DNA from: Phreatobacter oligotrophus | GTDB taxonomy: Bacteria; Pseudomonadota; Alphaproteobacteria; Rhizobiales; Phreatobacteraceae | Assembly (NCBI RefSeq): GCF_003046185.1 | Contig: NZ_PZZL01000001.1 | Coordinates: 62,001 to 126,000, forward strand | DNA length: 64,000 bases | Direction: 5' to 3' | Shown: positions 52,950 to 63,960 of the stretch, one piece after another | How the letters are laid out: every line of letters begins with the position of its first letter | How positions within the stretch are numbered: the stretch's first letter is position 1 | The notes under the pieces: generated by a model | What the model saw: only the letters and a program-made list of their open reading frames with translations | Told to the model about the DNA's origin: nothing | Database searches by the model: none | Translations under genes and position numbers: made by a program

Positions 52950-54146
52950 ATGTCCGATCCCCGCCTCGCGCCGCGCGCCCTCGTGCCGCTGCTCGTCGTC
53001 CTCGCCGCGATCGGCCCGATGGCGCTCAACCTGCCGCTTCCGGCGGTGCCTGGCCTGGCGCGCTATTTCGAGACCGATCCCGGCACGATCCAGCTCACCA
53101 TCACCCTCTATCTCGCGGGCATGGCGGTGGCCCAGCTTGTCCTCGGGCCGCTGTCGGACCGCTATGGCCGCCGCCCGGTCATTCTCGGCGCGCTGGCGGT
53201 CACCGCCGCGATGAGCCTGTTTGCCGCGCTCGCTGCCAGCGCCGCCATGCTCATCCTCGCCCGCGTCTTGCAGAGCTTCGGCGCCTCGGCGGGCCAGGTC
53301 ATCGGCCGCGCCATCATCCGCGACGTCTTCGACAAGGACCGCGCCGCCTCGATGATCGGCTGGGTCACCATGGCCATGGTCGTCGCCCCGATGATCTCGC
53401 CCTCCATCGGCGGGCTGATGAGCGAGACGATCGGCTGGCGCTGGGTCTTCGCCGCAACCGCCGTGATCGCGGCGGTGACACTGGCGCTCGCCGCCATCCG
53501 CCTGCCCGAGACGCGGGCGGTGGTCTCGTCGCCAACTGTCGGGCAGCTGCTGCGCGATGCCCGCGACCTCGTCCGCAACCGGATGTTCCTCGGCTACCTG
53601 CTGATCGGCGCGCTCTCGTCCGTGACCTTCTTCTCCTTCGTCGGCGGCGCGCCGCACGCCACGGTCACGCTGATGGGGCAGAGCTCCACCGCCTATGGCC
53701 TGTGGTTCATGGTCAATGCCTGCGGCTACATGCTCGGCAACGCCGTCTGCGGCCGCTATGCCGCCCGCTTTGGCTCGGATCGGCTGATCCGCTGGGGCAG
53801 CGTGATGATGCTCGCCATGGCCCTCGTCCAGTTCGCCATCGCGCTGGCCGGCTGGATGGTCCATCCCGTCTGGCTGTTCCTGCCGCAGGCCGCCATTGCC
53901 TTCGCCAATGGCCTGCAACTGCCCGGCGCCATCGCCGGCGCGGTCAGCGTGAGGCCCGAGGCGGCGGGATCGGCGTCCGGCTTCGTCGGCTTCTCGCAGA
54001 TGGGCCTCGGCGCCCTGGCGGCGCAGGCCTCCGGCACGCTGGTCGGTTCGCTGATGAGCACGGTGCCGATGGTCGCCATCAGCCTTGCGGGGGCGGCCGG
54101 GGCTTTCCTGTCGCTCGCCCTGATCCGCCGTCGCGACGCCTACTGA
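52950..54146 (+). CDS. MFS drug efflux transporter, Bcr/CflA family
   Basis: A 398-residue DHA1-type efflux pump with 12 predicted helices. PMALNLPLPAVPGLARYF, GPLSDRYGRRPVILGALAV (motif A) and SFGASAGQVIGRAIIRDVF are Bcr/CflA marks. ATG 52950 has GAGGG 5 bases upstream. The exported drug is unknown. It is convergent with the YitT gene, whose stop is 4 bases away. Confidence 0.9.
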   Translation: MSDPRLAPRALVPLLVVLAAIGPMALNLPLPAVPGLARYFETDPGTIQLTITLYLAGMAVAQLVLGPLSDRYGRRPVILGALAVTAAMSLFAALAASAAMLILARVLQSFGASAGQVIGRAIIRDVFDKDRAASMIGWVTMAMVVAPMISPSIGGLMSETIGWRWVFAATAVIAAVTLALAAIRLPETRAVVSSPTVGQLLRDARDLVRNRMFLGYLLIGALSSVTFFSFVGGAPHATVTLMGQSSTAYGLWFMVNACGYMLGNAVCGRYAARFGSDRLIRWGSVMMLAMALVQFAIALAGWMVHPVWLFLPQAAIAFANGLQLPGAIAGAVSVRPEAAGSASGFVGFSQMGLGALAAQASGTLVGSLMSTVPMVAISLAGAAGAFLSLALIRRRDAY

Positions 54147-54150
54147 CCCG

Positions 54151-54813
54151 TCAGCTCACGCCGGCATAGCGGCCGGGGCGGTGGTTGAGGCCGACGATGG
54201 TGCAGAGCACGGTGACGCCGGCGACCGACAGCGCCACGAGCTCGAGGCTCAGAACGGCAAGAGCGGCCAGCATCACCAGGAGATCGACGGCGAGCTGAAA
54301 ATAGCCGGCGCGGATGCCGTGCTTTTCCTGGAGATAGAAGGCGAGGATGCTCACCCCGCCGAGGCTCATCCCGTGGCGAAAGAGGATGAGCAGGCCGATG
54401 CCGAACAGGCCGCCGCCGGCGATCGCCGCATAGACCGGGTTGAGATGGCCGATCTCCAGCCACAGCGGCATGAGCTTGGAGAAGACCGAGACGAGGCAGA
54501 CGGCGGCGAGGGTCTTCACCGTGAAGGCCCAGCCGAGCCGCAGCAGGGCGAGCGCGAAGAAGGGCAGGTTCACCAGCAGGAACAGCGCGGAAAAATCGAC
54601 GGGCGTCGCGTAGCTGAGGAGCAGGGCGATGCCGACCGTGCTGCCGGTCAGCAGCGAGGCCTTGGCGTAGAAGGCGATGCCGAGCGAGACGAAGAGCGTC
54701 CCGAGGACGAGGGCCATGGCGTCCTCGTAGAGACGATGCGGGACGCCCATCTCGGCGAGCGGCTTGTCCTGCGCGAGGGGGGTCTCATCGGACATCGACG
54801 TCTGCTTCGCCAT
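54151..54813 (-). CDS. YitT-family membrane protein
   Basis: A 220-residue membrane protein of the YitT/DUF161 family with about six helices: YEDAMALVLGTLFVSLGIAF, LTGSTVGIALLLSYAT, and LFRHGMSLGGVSILAFYLQ. The C-terminal DUF2179 domain of longer members is absent, so it is the short form. The function is unknown; some relatives are linked to anion or aromatic transport. It is followed upstream by the DUF2272 gene on the same strand, 92 bases away. Confidence 0.85.
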   Translation of the reverse strand: MAKQTSMSDETPLAQDKPLAEMGVPHRLYEDAMALVLGTLFVSLGIAFYAKASLLTGSTVGIALLLSYATPVDFSALFLLVNLPFFALALLRLGWAFTVKTLAAVCLVSVFSKLMPLWLEIGHLNPVYAAIAGGGLFGIGLLILFRHGMSLGGVSILAFYLQEKHGIRAGYFQLAVDLLVMLAALAVLSLELVALSVAGVTVLCTIVGLNHRPGRYAGVS

Positions 54814-54904
54814 GAACGACTCCGTTGCTGCAGCGCACAATACCAGAACCAGACGGCTTTGGTCGCGCCCAACATCTGGGCAGGCCTGCAAATTCGGCAG
54901 GGCC

Positions 54905-55978
54905 TCAGGGGTCTGAGGGATCGACGGCCTGCAACAGTACGAACCAGGGAGCAGCTTCCGGCCGGCAGAGCGGGCCGGTGCGTGCCTCCCCCGTGCAGGA
55001 CGGGCCGGGCCGTGCGGCCCCAAGCGCGCCGCGTCGGTCGATGCGCAAGTCGCGCCGCGCCACCGATTGCAGCACGTTGCCGCCGATAATCGTCGCCGTG
55101 CCGCGACGGTTGTCGCGCGAGACGACGATATCGCAGTGCAGGTTCCAGACCGGGCGCTCGCCGCGCGCCAGTGCCGGCATCAGGTCCCCATAGCCGCCGC
55201 CGGTGGCCAGCGAGCCGGCATCGTGCCGGTGCAGGCACAGGAGGTCACCGGGCCGCATCGCCGTGCGGCGGGGGTCGCAGGCCCGGTAGAAGCTCGTCGT
55301 CGGCCGCCCTTCCGCCTCCTCGGCGCTGCGGCGCGCCGCCTCCGCCACATAGTCGAGATGGGCGATGGCGGCGGCGAAGCGCGTCCGCGGCACGCCCGCG
55401 GACAGGAGCACATGGGATACGAAGGCGGCTGACCAGGGAATGTCCACGGCGGCGGCGCGCAGGGCGGCCTGCATGAGCGCCTCGCGCTCGGCTTCCGCCA
55501 TGGCCGGGCCGCGCAGGCGCGCGAGGGCATCGGCCAGCGGCACGAGGTCGCCGGATCCACCCACCGATGCGTCATCGATGGCGCGCGGCACGCGGCGAAG
55601 CTGGAGCGGACCCTCCGCGAGGGGGCCGAGGCTCTGCCAGTAGCGCATCACCTGCCGCCACGGGACGCCACGCCCGGCCGTCTCGTCGCGCGCCACGTCC
55701 GCCTCCACCGCCCCGAAGCGGACAAGGATGCCGTCGCGGCCGATGATGTGGCCGCCGAAGGTCTCGTGTTCGCGCACGGCAGCGGCGGCTATGGCCAGCG
55801 CGGCGGGGGAGGGGGCGGTCACGCCGGTGGCGCGGCAAAGGCGGTCGACGGGGCTTGGGCGCTGCGGCGCAGCGGTGGCCGATCCTGCCGCGCAGGCAAG
55901 AATCAGGGCGAGGCTCAGCGCCGCCCCGAGACCCGTCTTGGCCGGCCGCGCGCCCCTCAGTTTCCCACCCATCCTCAT
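54905..55978 (-). CDS. DUF2272-domain exported protein
   Basis: A 357-residue protein with a signal peptide (LGAALSLALILACAAGS, cleaved after about residue 36). The DUF2272 domain contains IPWSAAFVSHVLLSAGVPRTRF, MRPGDLLCLHR and WNLHCDIVVSRD, a Cys/His pattern reminiscent of NlpC/P60-like or CHAP hydrolases, though the domain's function is not established. ATG 55978 is used; the start is uncertain because no strong ribosome site is seen and the frame stays open. Confidence 0.8.
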   Translation of the reverse strand: MRMGGKLRGARPAKTGLGAALSLALILACAAGSATAAPQRPSPVDRLCRATGVTAPSPAALAIAAAAVREHETFGGHIIGRDGILVRFGAVEADVARDETAGRGVPWRQVMRYWQSLGPLAEGPLQLRRVPRAIDDASVGGSGDLVPLADALARLRGPAMAEAEREALMQAALRAAAVDIPWSAAFVSHVLLSAGVPRTRFAAAIAHLDYVAEAARRSAEEAEGRPTTSFYRACDPRRTAMRPGDLLCLHRHDAGSLATGGGYGDLMPALARGERPVWNLHCDIVVSRDNRRGTATIIGGNVLQSVARRDLRIDRRGALGAARPGPSCTGEARTGPLCRPEAAPWFVLLQAVDPSDP

Positions 55979-56125
55979 GGCGCGAGACAAGCAGGATTCC
56001 GCCGGCTTGACGAGATCGTCATGACGCCTCGCCCGGTTGCGGGGAACCGCAGCGCCACTCCGCGCATTGTTCGCCCCGACCGACGGATCGCCGATCGGCT
56101 CACCTCCCGATGATGCGAGGCGCCG

Positions 56126-57349
56126 ATGACCGCGACCCATGGCAAGGATCTGCGTACGGGCCGTTCGCCCTGGATGTCGCGGCCGCTCCGCGCGCTGCCG
56201 CAATCCGTGCCGAAGCGGGACCTGAAGGCCGATGTGATCGTGGTCGGCGCCGGCATTTCCGGCGCGCTTGTCGCGGACCTTCTCACCGATGCCGGCCTCA
56301 TGGTCATCCTGTTCGACCGGCGGGGACCCTTGCTCGGCTCGACGCCCGCCTCGACGGCCCTCCTCCAGTACGAGATCGACACGCCGCTGACCCTGCTGAC
56401 CGAGGCCATCGGCCGCGATCGTGCGGAGCGCGTCTGGCGGCGCTCCAAACTCGCCCTCGAAGCGCTGCATGAACGGGCCCGTCACCTCGCCATATCAGCC
56501 GATATCAGCACCCGGGACACCCTGTACCTGGCCGGTGACTTGCTCGGCCCCGAGGCTCTGGCCCTTGAGGCCGAGGCGCGCCGGCGCGCCGGCTTCGAGG
56601 TCTCGCTCCTGAAACTGTCGGTCGTGGCGGGTCGCTACGGTCTTGAGCCACGAGCGGCGATCCTCGGCCATGGCAATGTGGCGGCCGATCCGCGCCGGCT
56701 GGCGGCGGGCTTCCTGCGCAATGCCCTGACGAATGGCGCGCGCCTTTATGCCCCGGTTGAGGTGGTCGGCGTCGAGAGCCACAGCCGCGGCGTGACGGTC
56801 GCGACCGATGTCGGCCCCGTCGCCCGCGCTGGCCATCTCGTCTTCGCCACCGGTTACGAGCTCCCCGTCGGCGTGCCGCGCAAGGGCCACCGCATCGTCT
56901 CGACCTTCTGCCTGGCGACGAAGCCGCAGCCGCGCGCCGTGCCGAAGGCCATGCCCTTCGTCTGGGAGGCCTCGGAGCCCTATCTGTACCTCCGCCGCGA
57001 TCATGACGGGCGCATCATCTGCGGCGGCGAGGACGAGGAATTCGCTGACGAGGAGCGGCGCGACGCCATGCTCCACGACAAGGTCGCCGTCATCCGCGAC
57101 AAGCTTGGACGGCTGATGCCGGGCATCGACACGGAGCCCGAGTACGCCTGGTGCGGCAGCTTCGGCGCCTCGCCGACCGGCACGCCCTCCATCGGCGCGG
57201 TCCCCGGCATGGCCAATTGCTCCTGCGTCCTCGGTTATGGCGGCAACGGCATCACCTTCTCGATGATGGCGGCGCAGATCATCCGCGGGCTGGTCACCGG
57301 AACGGGCGATCCCGATGCCGACCTTTTCTCGTTCCGCCGCCGCTTCTGA
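56126..57349 (+). CDS. FAD-dependent oxidoreductase (DAO family)
   Basis: A 407-residue flavoprotein. The dinucleotide motif DVIVVGAGISGALVADLL (about 37-54) binds FAD and GYGGNGITFSMMAAQII near the end closes the FAD site. It belongs to the D-amino-acid/glycine oxidase and sarcosine oxidase group; the substrate is unknown. ATG 56126 has GAGG 5 bases upstream. It is divergent from the DUF2272 gene and followed by a small convergent gene. Confidence 0.88.
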   Translation: MTATHGKDLRTGRSPWMSRPLRALPQSVPKRDLKADVIVVGAGISGALVADLLTDAGLMVILFDRRGPLLGSTPASTALLQYEIDTPLTLLTEAIGRDRAERVWRRSKLALEALHERARHLAISADISTRDTLYLAGDLLGPEALALEAEARRRAGFEVSLLKLSVVAGRYGLEPRAAILGHGNVAADPRRLAAGFLRNALTNGARLYAPVEVVGVESHSRGVTVATDVGPVARAGHLVFATGYELPVGVPRKGHRIVSTFCLATKPQPRAVPKAMPFVWEASEPYLYLRRDHDGRIICGGEDEEFADEERRDAMLHDKVAVIRDKLGRLMPGIDTEPEYAWCGSFGASPTGTPSIGAVPGMANCSCVLGYGGNGITFSMMAAQIIRGLVTGTGDPDADLFSFRRRF

Positions 57350-57376
57350 CGTGCCGTGGGCCGCGACTGCCGGCGA

Positions 57377-57556
57377 CTACTTGTCGTTGGACGCGTCGAG
57401 GTCCTCGATGGCGATGGCCTTGCCATCCGACGGGCGCGGCCGGGCGGCGCGGCCATTGCCGGTCACCATCTCGCGCTCCTCGCGGCGGGAGGGCGGTGCA
57501 GGCTTCGCACCACCGTCATCACGCGGCACGGGGGCAGTCTGGTCGGGATCGTCCAT
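57377..57556 (-). CDS. Short hydrophilic protein (59 aa)
   Basis: A short gene with start ATG 57556, GAGGAG 7 bases upstream and a stop TAG at 57379-57377. The product is MDDPDQTAPVPRDDGGAKPA followed by an acidic/basic stretch REEREMVTGNG and SDGKAIAIEDLDASNDK at the end. It is likely disordered. The good ribosome site and neat placement just after the oxidoreductase support it. No family is recognised. It lies 54 bases before folC in the same direction of reading. Confidence 0.6.
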   Translation of the reverse strand: MDDPDQTAPVPRDDGGAKPAPPSRREEREMVTGNGRAARPRPSDGKAIAIEDLDASNDK

Positions 57557-57610
57557 GGGAAGTCTCCTCGCTGTCGCGAGGTCAACCGGCCAGGGATCGT
57601 CGCGGTTCCG

Positions 57611-58933
57611 TCAGGAGGGCGTCCAGCCGTCCTGCTTCAGCACCTCGCCGGCGAGATAGAGGCTGCCGGTGAGCAGCACGCGGGGCGGCAGGGCGCCCGG
57701 TTCGGTTGTGACCGCGGCGAGCGCCGCGTCGAGGCTCGGCATGGCCCGTGCGTCGAGCCCGATATCGCGCGCCGCAACGGCGAGGGCATCGGCTGACAGC
57801 GCCGCCGGATAGGCGAAGGGCACGGCGAGGAGCTTCGGCGCGAAGGGGCGGAAGAAGTTCAGGAAGCCGCGCGGATCCTTGGTCGAGATCATGCCGGCGA
57901 TCATCACCAGCGGCCGGGGCTGGCGCGCCTGCATGGCGGCGATGGCGGCCGACAGGACTTCGCCGCCGCCGGGATTATGCCCGCCGTCGAGCCAGACCTC
58001 GGCACCGGTCGGCAGGGCCTGGGCCACCGCGCCGGTGAGGCGCTGCAGGCGCGCGGGCCAGGTGACGGTCTGCAGGCCGCGGGCGATGGCGTCCTCGTCG
58101 AGCGCGAAGCCGGCAGTCTTCACCGCCGCAATCGCCGTACCGGCATTCTCCGCCTGATGCGCGCCGGGCAGGCGCGGCGGCGGAGCGTCGATCAGCCCGT
58201 CCTCGTCCTGGTAGACGAAACGGCCGTTTTCCAGGCGCGCGAACCAGTCGAGGCCAGAAACGGACAGGCGCGAGCGGGTGGCGTCCGCCGCCGCCTCGAT
58301 CACCGCCATGGCCTCGGGCTCCTGCCGGGCGATGACCGCCGGACGGCCGCGCTTGAGGATGCCGGCCTTCTCGCCCGCGATCTTGCCGATCGTGTCGCCG
58401 AGGAATTCCGCATGGTCGATGGAGACGGGTGTGATGACGCTCACCGCCGGCCGCGGCACGACATTGGTGGCGTCGAACCGGCCGCCCATGCCGACCTCGA
58501 GGATCACCGCATCGGCCGGATGCCGCGCGAAGAGCATCAGGCCGGCAATCGTCGTGATCTCGAACTGGGTGATGGCCTGACCGGCATTCACCCGCTCGAC
58601 CTCCAGCAGGATGTCGGCGAGCGTCTCGTCATCGACGAGCTTGCCGCCGCCCGGCGCGCCGAGGCGGAAGCGCTCATTGAACTTCACGAGATGGGGCGAG
58701 GTGTAGACATGCACCGTCCGCCCCGAGGCCTCCAGCAGGGCGCGGGCGAAGGCCGAGGTCGACCCCTTGCCGTTGGTGCCGGCGACGTGGATCACCGGCG
58801 GCAGGGCCAGATGCGGGTCGCCGAGCCGGGACAGCGCGCCGGTCATGCGGTCGAGCGACAGATCGATCAGCTTCGGGTGAAGCTTGGCGAGCCGGTCGAG
58901 AATATCGGCGATGGGGGGAGCGAGAACCGTCAT
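57611..58933 (-). CDS. folC: Bifunctional folylpolyglutamate synthase / dihydrofolate synthase
   Basis: A 440-residue Mur-ligase-type enzyme that adds glutamate to folates. HVAGTNGKGSTSAFARALLE is the ATP loop, TSPHLVKFNERFRLG the following mark, and LEVGMGGRFDATNVV and WLDGGHNPGGGEVL are further family motifs. ATG 58933 is used; the frame extends but no better start is seen. It follows accD by 61 bases in the conserved alphaproteobacterial trp-accD-folC order. Confidence 0.95.
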   Translation of the reverse strand: MTVLAPPIADILDRLAKLHPKLIDLSLDRMTGALSRLGDPHLALPPVIHVAGTNGKGSTSAFARALLEASGRTVHVYTSPHLVKFNERFRLGAPGGGKLVDDETLADILLEVERVNAGQAITQFEITTIAGLMLFARHPADAVILEVGMGGRFDATNVVPRPAVSVITPVSIDHAEFLGDTIGKIAGEKAGILKRGRPAVIARQEPEAMAVIEAAADATRSRLSVSGLDWFARLENGRFVYQDEDGLIDAPPPRLPGAHQAENAGTAIAAVKTAGFALDEDAIARGLQTVTWPARLQRLTGAVAQALPTGAEVWLDGGHNPGGGEVLSAAIAAMQARQPRPLVMIAGMISTKDPRGFLNFFRPFAPKLLAVPFAYPAALSADALAVAARDIGLDARAMPSLDAALAAVTTEPGALPPRVLLTGSLYLAGEVLKQDGWTPS

Positions 58934-58994
58934 GGCCGTTCGACAGCGACGAGGGCGCGCCGTTCGGCGCACCCCCATGGAGGACAGGAAAGGG

Positions 58995-59888
58995 TCAGGA
59001 CGCCGCGGCGACCGGGGCGGTAGCCTCGGCCGGAGCCGGGGCGGGCGCCTTGGTGAGGACGCGGCAGAGGCGCGCCAGCGTCGCGCGCAGGTCGTGGCGA
59101 TGGACGACGAGGTCCACCATGCCGTGATCCTTCAGATATTCGGCGCGCTGGAAGCCTTCGGGCAGCTTCTCGCGGATGGTCTGCTCGATGACGCGCGGGC
59201 CGGCAAAGCCGATGAGCGCGCCGGGCTCGGCGAGGTGCACGTCGCCGAGCATGGCATAGCTCGCGGTGACGCCGCCGGTGGTCGGGTTCGTCAGTACGAC
59301 GATGTAGGGCAGGCGCGCGTCGCGCAGCGCCTGCACGGCGACCGTGGTGCGCGGCATCTGCATGAGCGACAGGATGCCCTCCTGCATGCGGGCGCCGCCG
59401 GAGGCGGTGAAGATGATGAAGGGCGTCTTCTTCTCGACCGCCGTCATCATGCCGCGGATGATGGCTTCGCCCGCCGCGGTGCCGAGCGAGCCGGCCATGA
59501 AGTCCATGTCCTGCACGGCCACCGTCACCGGCAGGCCTTCGAGCTTGCCGTAGCCGACCTTGATGGCATCGGCGAGGCCGGTCTTGGCCTTGGCGTCCTT
59601 CAGCCGGTCCACATAGCGCTTCTCGTCGCGGAACTTCAGCGGATCGATCGGGGCCTCGGGCAGCTGGACGTCGAACCAGGTGCCGTTGTCAAAGATCGAC
59701 TTCAGCCGCGCCGTCGAGCCCATGCGCATGTGCACGCCCGAGCCGGGAATGACGAAGAGATTGCTCTCCAGGTCCTTGTGGAAGACCATCTGCCCGGTCT
59801 CCGGGCACTTGATCCACAGGTTCTCCGGCGTGTCGCGCTTCAGGAAGGAGCGAATGCGCGGTGGCAGGACGTCAGTGATCCAGTTCAT
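58995..59888 (-). CDS. accD: Acetyl-CoA carboxylase carboxyltransferase subunit beta
   Basis: A 297-residue beta subunit of the carboxyltransferase that makes malonyl-CoA. [21 protein letters not shown] and [19 protein letters not shown] are core crotonase motifs. The usual N-terminal zinc finger of four Cys is mostly lost: CPETGQMVF keeps the first Cys but Thr replaces the second, and VIPGSGVHM has neither of the last two. This degenerate finger is a known feature in many Rhizobiales. It lies between folC and a coiled-coil gene. Confidence 0.96.
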   Translation of the reverse strand: MNWITDVLPPRIRSFLKRDTPENLWIKCPETGQMVFHKDLESNLFVIPGSGVHMRMGSTARLKSIFDNGTWFDVQLPEAPIDPLKFRDEKRYVDRLKDAKAKTGLADAIKVGYGKLEGLPVTVAVQDMDFMAGSLGTAAGEAIIRGMMTAVEKKTPFIIFTASGGARMQEGILSLMQMPRTTVAVQALRDARLPYIVVLTNPTTGGVTASYAMLGDVHLAEPGALIGFAGPRVIEQTIREKLPEGFQRAEYLKDHGMVDLVVHRHDLRATLARLCRVLTKAPAPAPAEATAPVAAAS

Positions 59889-59916
59889 GGGGCCTCGTGG
59901 CGAAAGATGAGGGCGC

Positions 59917-60183
59917 TCAGGCGCCGGCGCGTTCCAGACGGGTGAGGCGCGCCTCGAGCTGTTCGAGCTGAACCTCGAAACTGGCGAAAGTGCGTTCGGT
60001 CATGCTGCGATGGCCGATGAAGGAGCGCATGAACTTGACTGCATTGGCATCGAGCTTTTCCAAGCGGCTCTCGATCGCTTCGAAGCGCTTTTCGAACTTC
60101 GCATCCAGTTCATCGAAACGGGCGGTCATGTCCGCCCGCAATTCGCGCAGATGCGCAAGGATCAGGTTCTCGGGCTCGCTCAT
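59917..60183 (-). CDS. Small coiled-coil protein between trpA and accD
   Basis: An 88-residue soluble protein. ATG 60183 has GGAGG 7 bases upstream. Heptad-like repeats ([20 protein letters not shown] and [15 protein letters not shown]) predict two helices forming coiled coils, separated by a loop holding [13 protein letters not shown]. No function is known. It is inserted in an otherwise conserved housekeeping block and may be co-transcribed. Confidence 0.75.
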   Translation of the reverse strand: MSEPENLILAHLRELRADMTARFDELDAKFEKRFEAIESRLEKLDANAVKFMRSFIGHRSMTERTFASFEVQLEQLEARLTRLERAGA

Positions 60184-60231
60184 GACCAAGCCTCCTCGCG
60201 GCCAATATAGCCAATCACGAGGCGCCGCGCA

Positions 60232-61064
60232 TCACTCCGCGGCCTTGCGGGCATGGCGGACACCCGCGGCGATGGAGCCGACGAGATCGGTCACGGCGGA
60301 GACCGTCCGCGCCGTCGCCTTGCCCTCACCATCGAGCGAACCCTTCAGCGCGTCGACCAGCGCCGAACCGACGACGACCGCGTCGGCGCCGCGCGCCACG
60401 GCGCTGGCATGGTCCGCATTCTTCACGCCGAAGCCGACGGCGACCGGCAGGTCCGTGTGCCGCTTGATCCGCGCCACCGCCTCGGCCGTCTTGCCGAAAT
60501 CCGGGGTGGCCGCGCCGGTGATGCCGGTGATCGAGACGTAGTAGACGAAGCCCGACGTGTTGCCGAGCACCGTCGGCAGGCGCTTATCATCGGTGGTCGG
60601 CGTCGCCAGGCGAATGAAGTTGAGGCCGGCCTTCAGCGCGGGGATGCAGAGCTCGGCATCCTCCTCCGGCGGCAGGTCGACGACGATCAGGCCGTCGATG
60701 CCGGCGGCCTTGGCATCGGCAAGGAAGCGATCGACGCCGTAGATGTAGATCGGGTTGTAGTAGCCCATCAGCACGATGGGGGTCGCCTGGTCATCCTTGC
60801 GGAACCAGGCGATATCCTCGAGCGTCTTCGCCAGGGTCTGGCCGCCGGCCAGTGCCCGGAGGCCGGCTGCCTGGACCGACGGGCCATCGGCCATCGGGTC
60901 GGTGAAGGGCATGCCGAATTCGATGACGTCGGCGCCGGCCGCCGGCAGGGCCTTGAGGATGGCGCGGGCGGTCTCGCGGTCGGGATCGCCGGCCATGACA
61001 TAGGTCACGAGGCCGGCGCGGCCGTCCTGCGCGAGCGCGGCGAAGCGGGTGTCGAGGCGGGTGG

Positions 61065-61068
<4 letters not shown>
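60232..61068 (-). CDS. trpA: Tryptophan synthase alpha chain
   Basis: A 278-residue enzyme that cleaves indole-glycerol phosphate to indole and glyceraldehyde-3-phosphate. The catalytic Glu is in [17 protein letters not shown] and the Asp in [11 protein letters not shown]. It starts at TTG 61068, which overlaps the stop of trpB by 4 bases (TTGA); no ATG is available in the right place. It works in a complex with TrpB. Confidence 0.96.
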
Positions 61069-62281
<1,213 letters not shown>

Positions 62282-62282
<1 letters not shown>

Positions 62283-62944
62283 CACCATACTCCCTCGGCC
62301 TCGGTCAGGCGGGCGGCCTCGACGAAGGCCCTGATCTTGTCCGGGTCCTTGCGGCCCGGAGAACTTTCCACACCTGACGATACGTCCACGCCGTTCAATC
62401 GGGTCAGCCGGATCGCCTCAGCCACATTGCCGGGATGGAGGCCACCGGAAAGCATGACGGGGCGGCCGGGGTCAAGGCCGGCGACGAGACGCCAGTCGAA
62501 GGTGAGGCCATTGCCGCCCGGAAGCCCGTCCGGCGTCTTCGGCGGCTTGGCGTCGACGAGCAGCATGTCGCTCACCGCCGCATAGGCCGGAACCTGCGCC
62601 AGATCCTCCGCCGAGCCGACGCCGATCGCCTTCATGACGCGCACGGAAAAGCGGTGGCGGATGTCGGCGACGCGCTCCGGCGTCTCGGCGCCATGCAGCT
62701 GGATCAGGTCCGGCTTGAGGTTCGCCATGATGGCGGCGACGAAATCGTCGTCCGGATCGACGGCGAGGGCCACCACGCCGGCGCGGCCGCAGGCGCGGCC
62801 CGACAGGGCGCAGGCGGTGGCCAGCGAGACGTTGCGCGGGCTCTTGGGGAAGAAGACCACGCCGATCATGTCCGCGCCCGCGCCGATGGCGGCGTCGACG
62901 TCGCGCATGGTCTTCAGGCCACAGATCTTCACCAGGAGGGGCAT
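62282..62944 (-). CDS. trpF: Phosphoribosylanthranilate isomerase
   Basis: A 220-residue TIM-barrel isomerase in tryptophan synthesis. It starts [18 protein letters not shown], with the catalytic Cys in KICG, and ends with [18 protein letters not shown], which contributes the catalytic Asp. It is the first gene of trpF-trpB-trpA. It follows the ornithine cyclodeaminase-family gene by 49 bases on the same strand. Confidence 0.96.
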
Positions 62945-62993
62945 GGCCCGTCTCTAGTCGCTTCGGCCGGCGAAGGATACTCCCCGCGCCATC

Positions 62994-63953
62994 TCAGAGA
63001 GGAAGCGACCGCCAGACGAGGATCGCCGCGGCGAGGTCCTCGATCGCCGTGCCGACCGACTTGAACAGCGTGATCTCGTCGCTGTGCGCCCGGCCGGCCT
63101 GACGGCCGCGGCAAAGGTCGAACAGGTCAGCGCGCACGTCCTCGGCGCGGATGATGCCACGGCGGATCGGATCGACGATGTCGCCGGCCTCTTTCAGGCC
63201 GCCGGTCCGGGTGTCGACGTAGAGGCTGGCGCGTGTCACCGCCGCATCGTCGCACTCGCGCATGGCCGGCGTGTAGGCGCCGACGAGGTCGAGATGCGCG
63301 CCCGGCTTCAGCCAGGCGCCGGACACGATGGGCTGGGAGGAAATGGTGGCGCAGCTGACGATGTCCGCTTCCTCCACCGCCGCCTGAAGGTCGGTGGCGA
63401 CCGTGATGGTGACGCCCGGCACGGTGCGGCCCAGCCCCTCGGCGAGGGCGACGGCCTTCTCGCGCGAGCGGTTCCATAGGGCGACATTGCGGATGGGGCG
63501 CACCGCCGCATGGGCCCGGATCAGGTGCGGGGCGAGCGCCCCGGCGCCCACCATCACCATGCTGGAAGCGTCCTTCCGCGACAGGAAGCGGGAGGCGAGG
63601 GCGCTGGCGCAGGCCGTGCGCCAGACCGTCAGCATGGTGCCGTCGAGGATGGCGAGCGGCGCGCCGGTCTCGCCGTTGCACAGGACGTAGCTGCCATAGA
63701 TCGACGGCAGGCCGCGGGCGCCGTTGCCGGGATAGACCGAGACAAGCTTGGTGCCGACGAAGGCGCCATCGCCCGGCGGCGTCCAGGCCGGCATCAGCAG
63801 CAGCATCGCCTCCGGCTCGCCCGGCACCTGCGGAATCGGGTGGTGATGGCGCAGCGGCACCGTGATGTCGGAGCGGAAGGCGTCGGCCAGCGCATCGACC
63901 AGCGCGCCATAGGTGAGGGCGCCGGCGATCTCGGCGGCGGTGATGATGCGCAT
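62994..63953 (-). CDS. Ornithine cyclodeaminase / mu-crystallin family protein
   Basis: A 319-residue NAD(P)-binding protein. VMVGAGALAPHLIRAHAAV is the Rossmann turn, and GTKLVSVYPGNGARGLPS and GAYTPAMRECDDAAV are family segments. Members act as ornithine cyclodeaminase, ketimine reductase or alanine dehydrogenase, so the reaction is open. It starts at ATG 63953, 7 bases after the preceding gene's stop. Confidence 0.9.
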   Translation of the reverse strand: MRIITAAEIAGALTYGALVDALADAFRSDITVPLRHHHPIPQVPGEPEAMLLLMPAWTPPGDGAFVGTKLVSVYPGNGARGLPSIYGSYVLCNGETGAPLAILDGTMLTVWRTACASALASRFLSRKDASSMVMVGAGALAPHLIRAHAAVRPIRNVALWNRSREKAVALAEGLGRTVPGVTITVATDLQAAVEEADIVSCATISSQPIVSGAWLKPGAHLDLVGAYTPAMRECDDAAVTRASLYVDTRTGGLKEAGDIVDPIRRGIIRAEDVRADLFDLCRGRQAGRAHSDEITLFKSVGTAIEDLAAAILVWRSLPL

Positions 63954-63960
63954 GGGAGGC

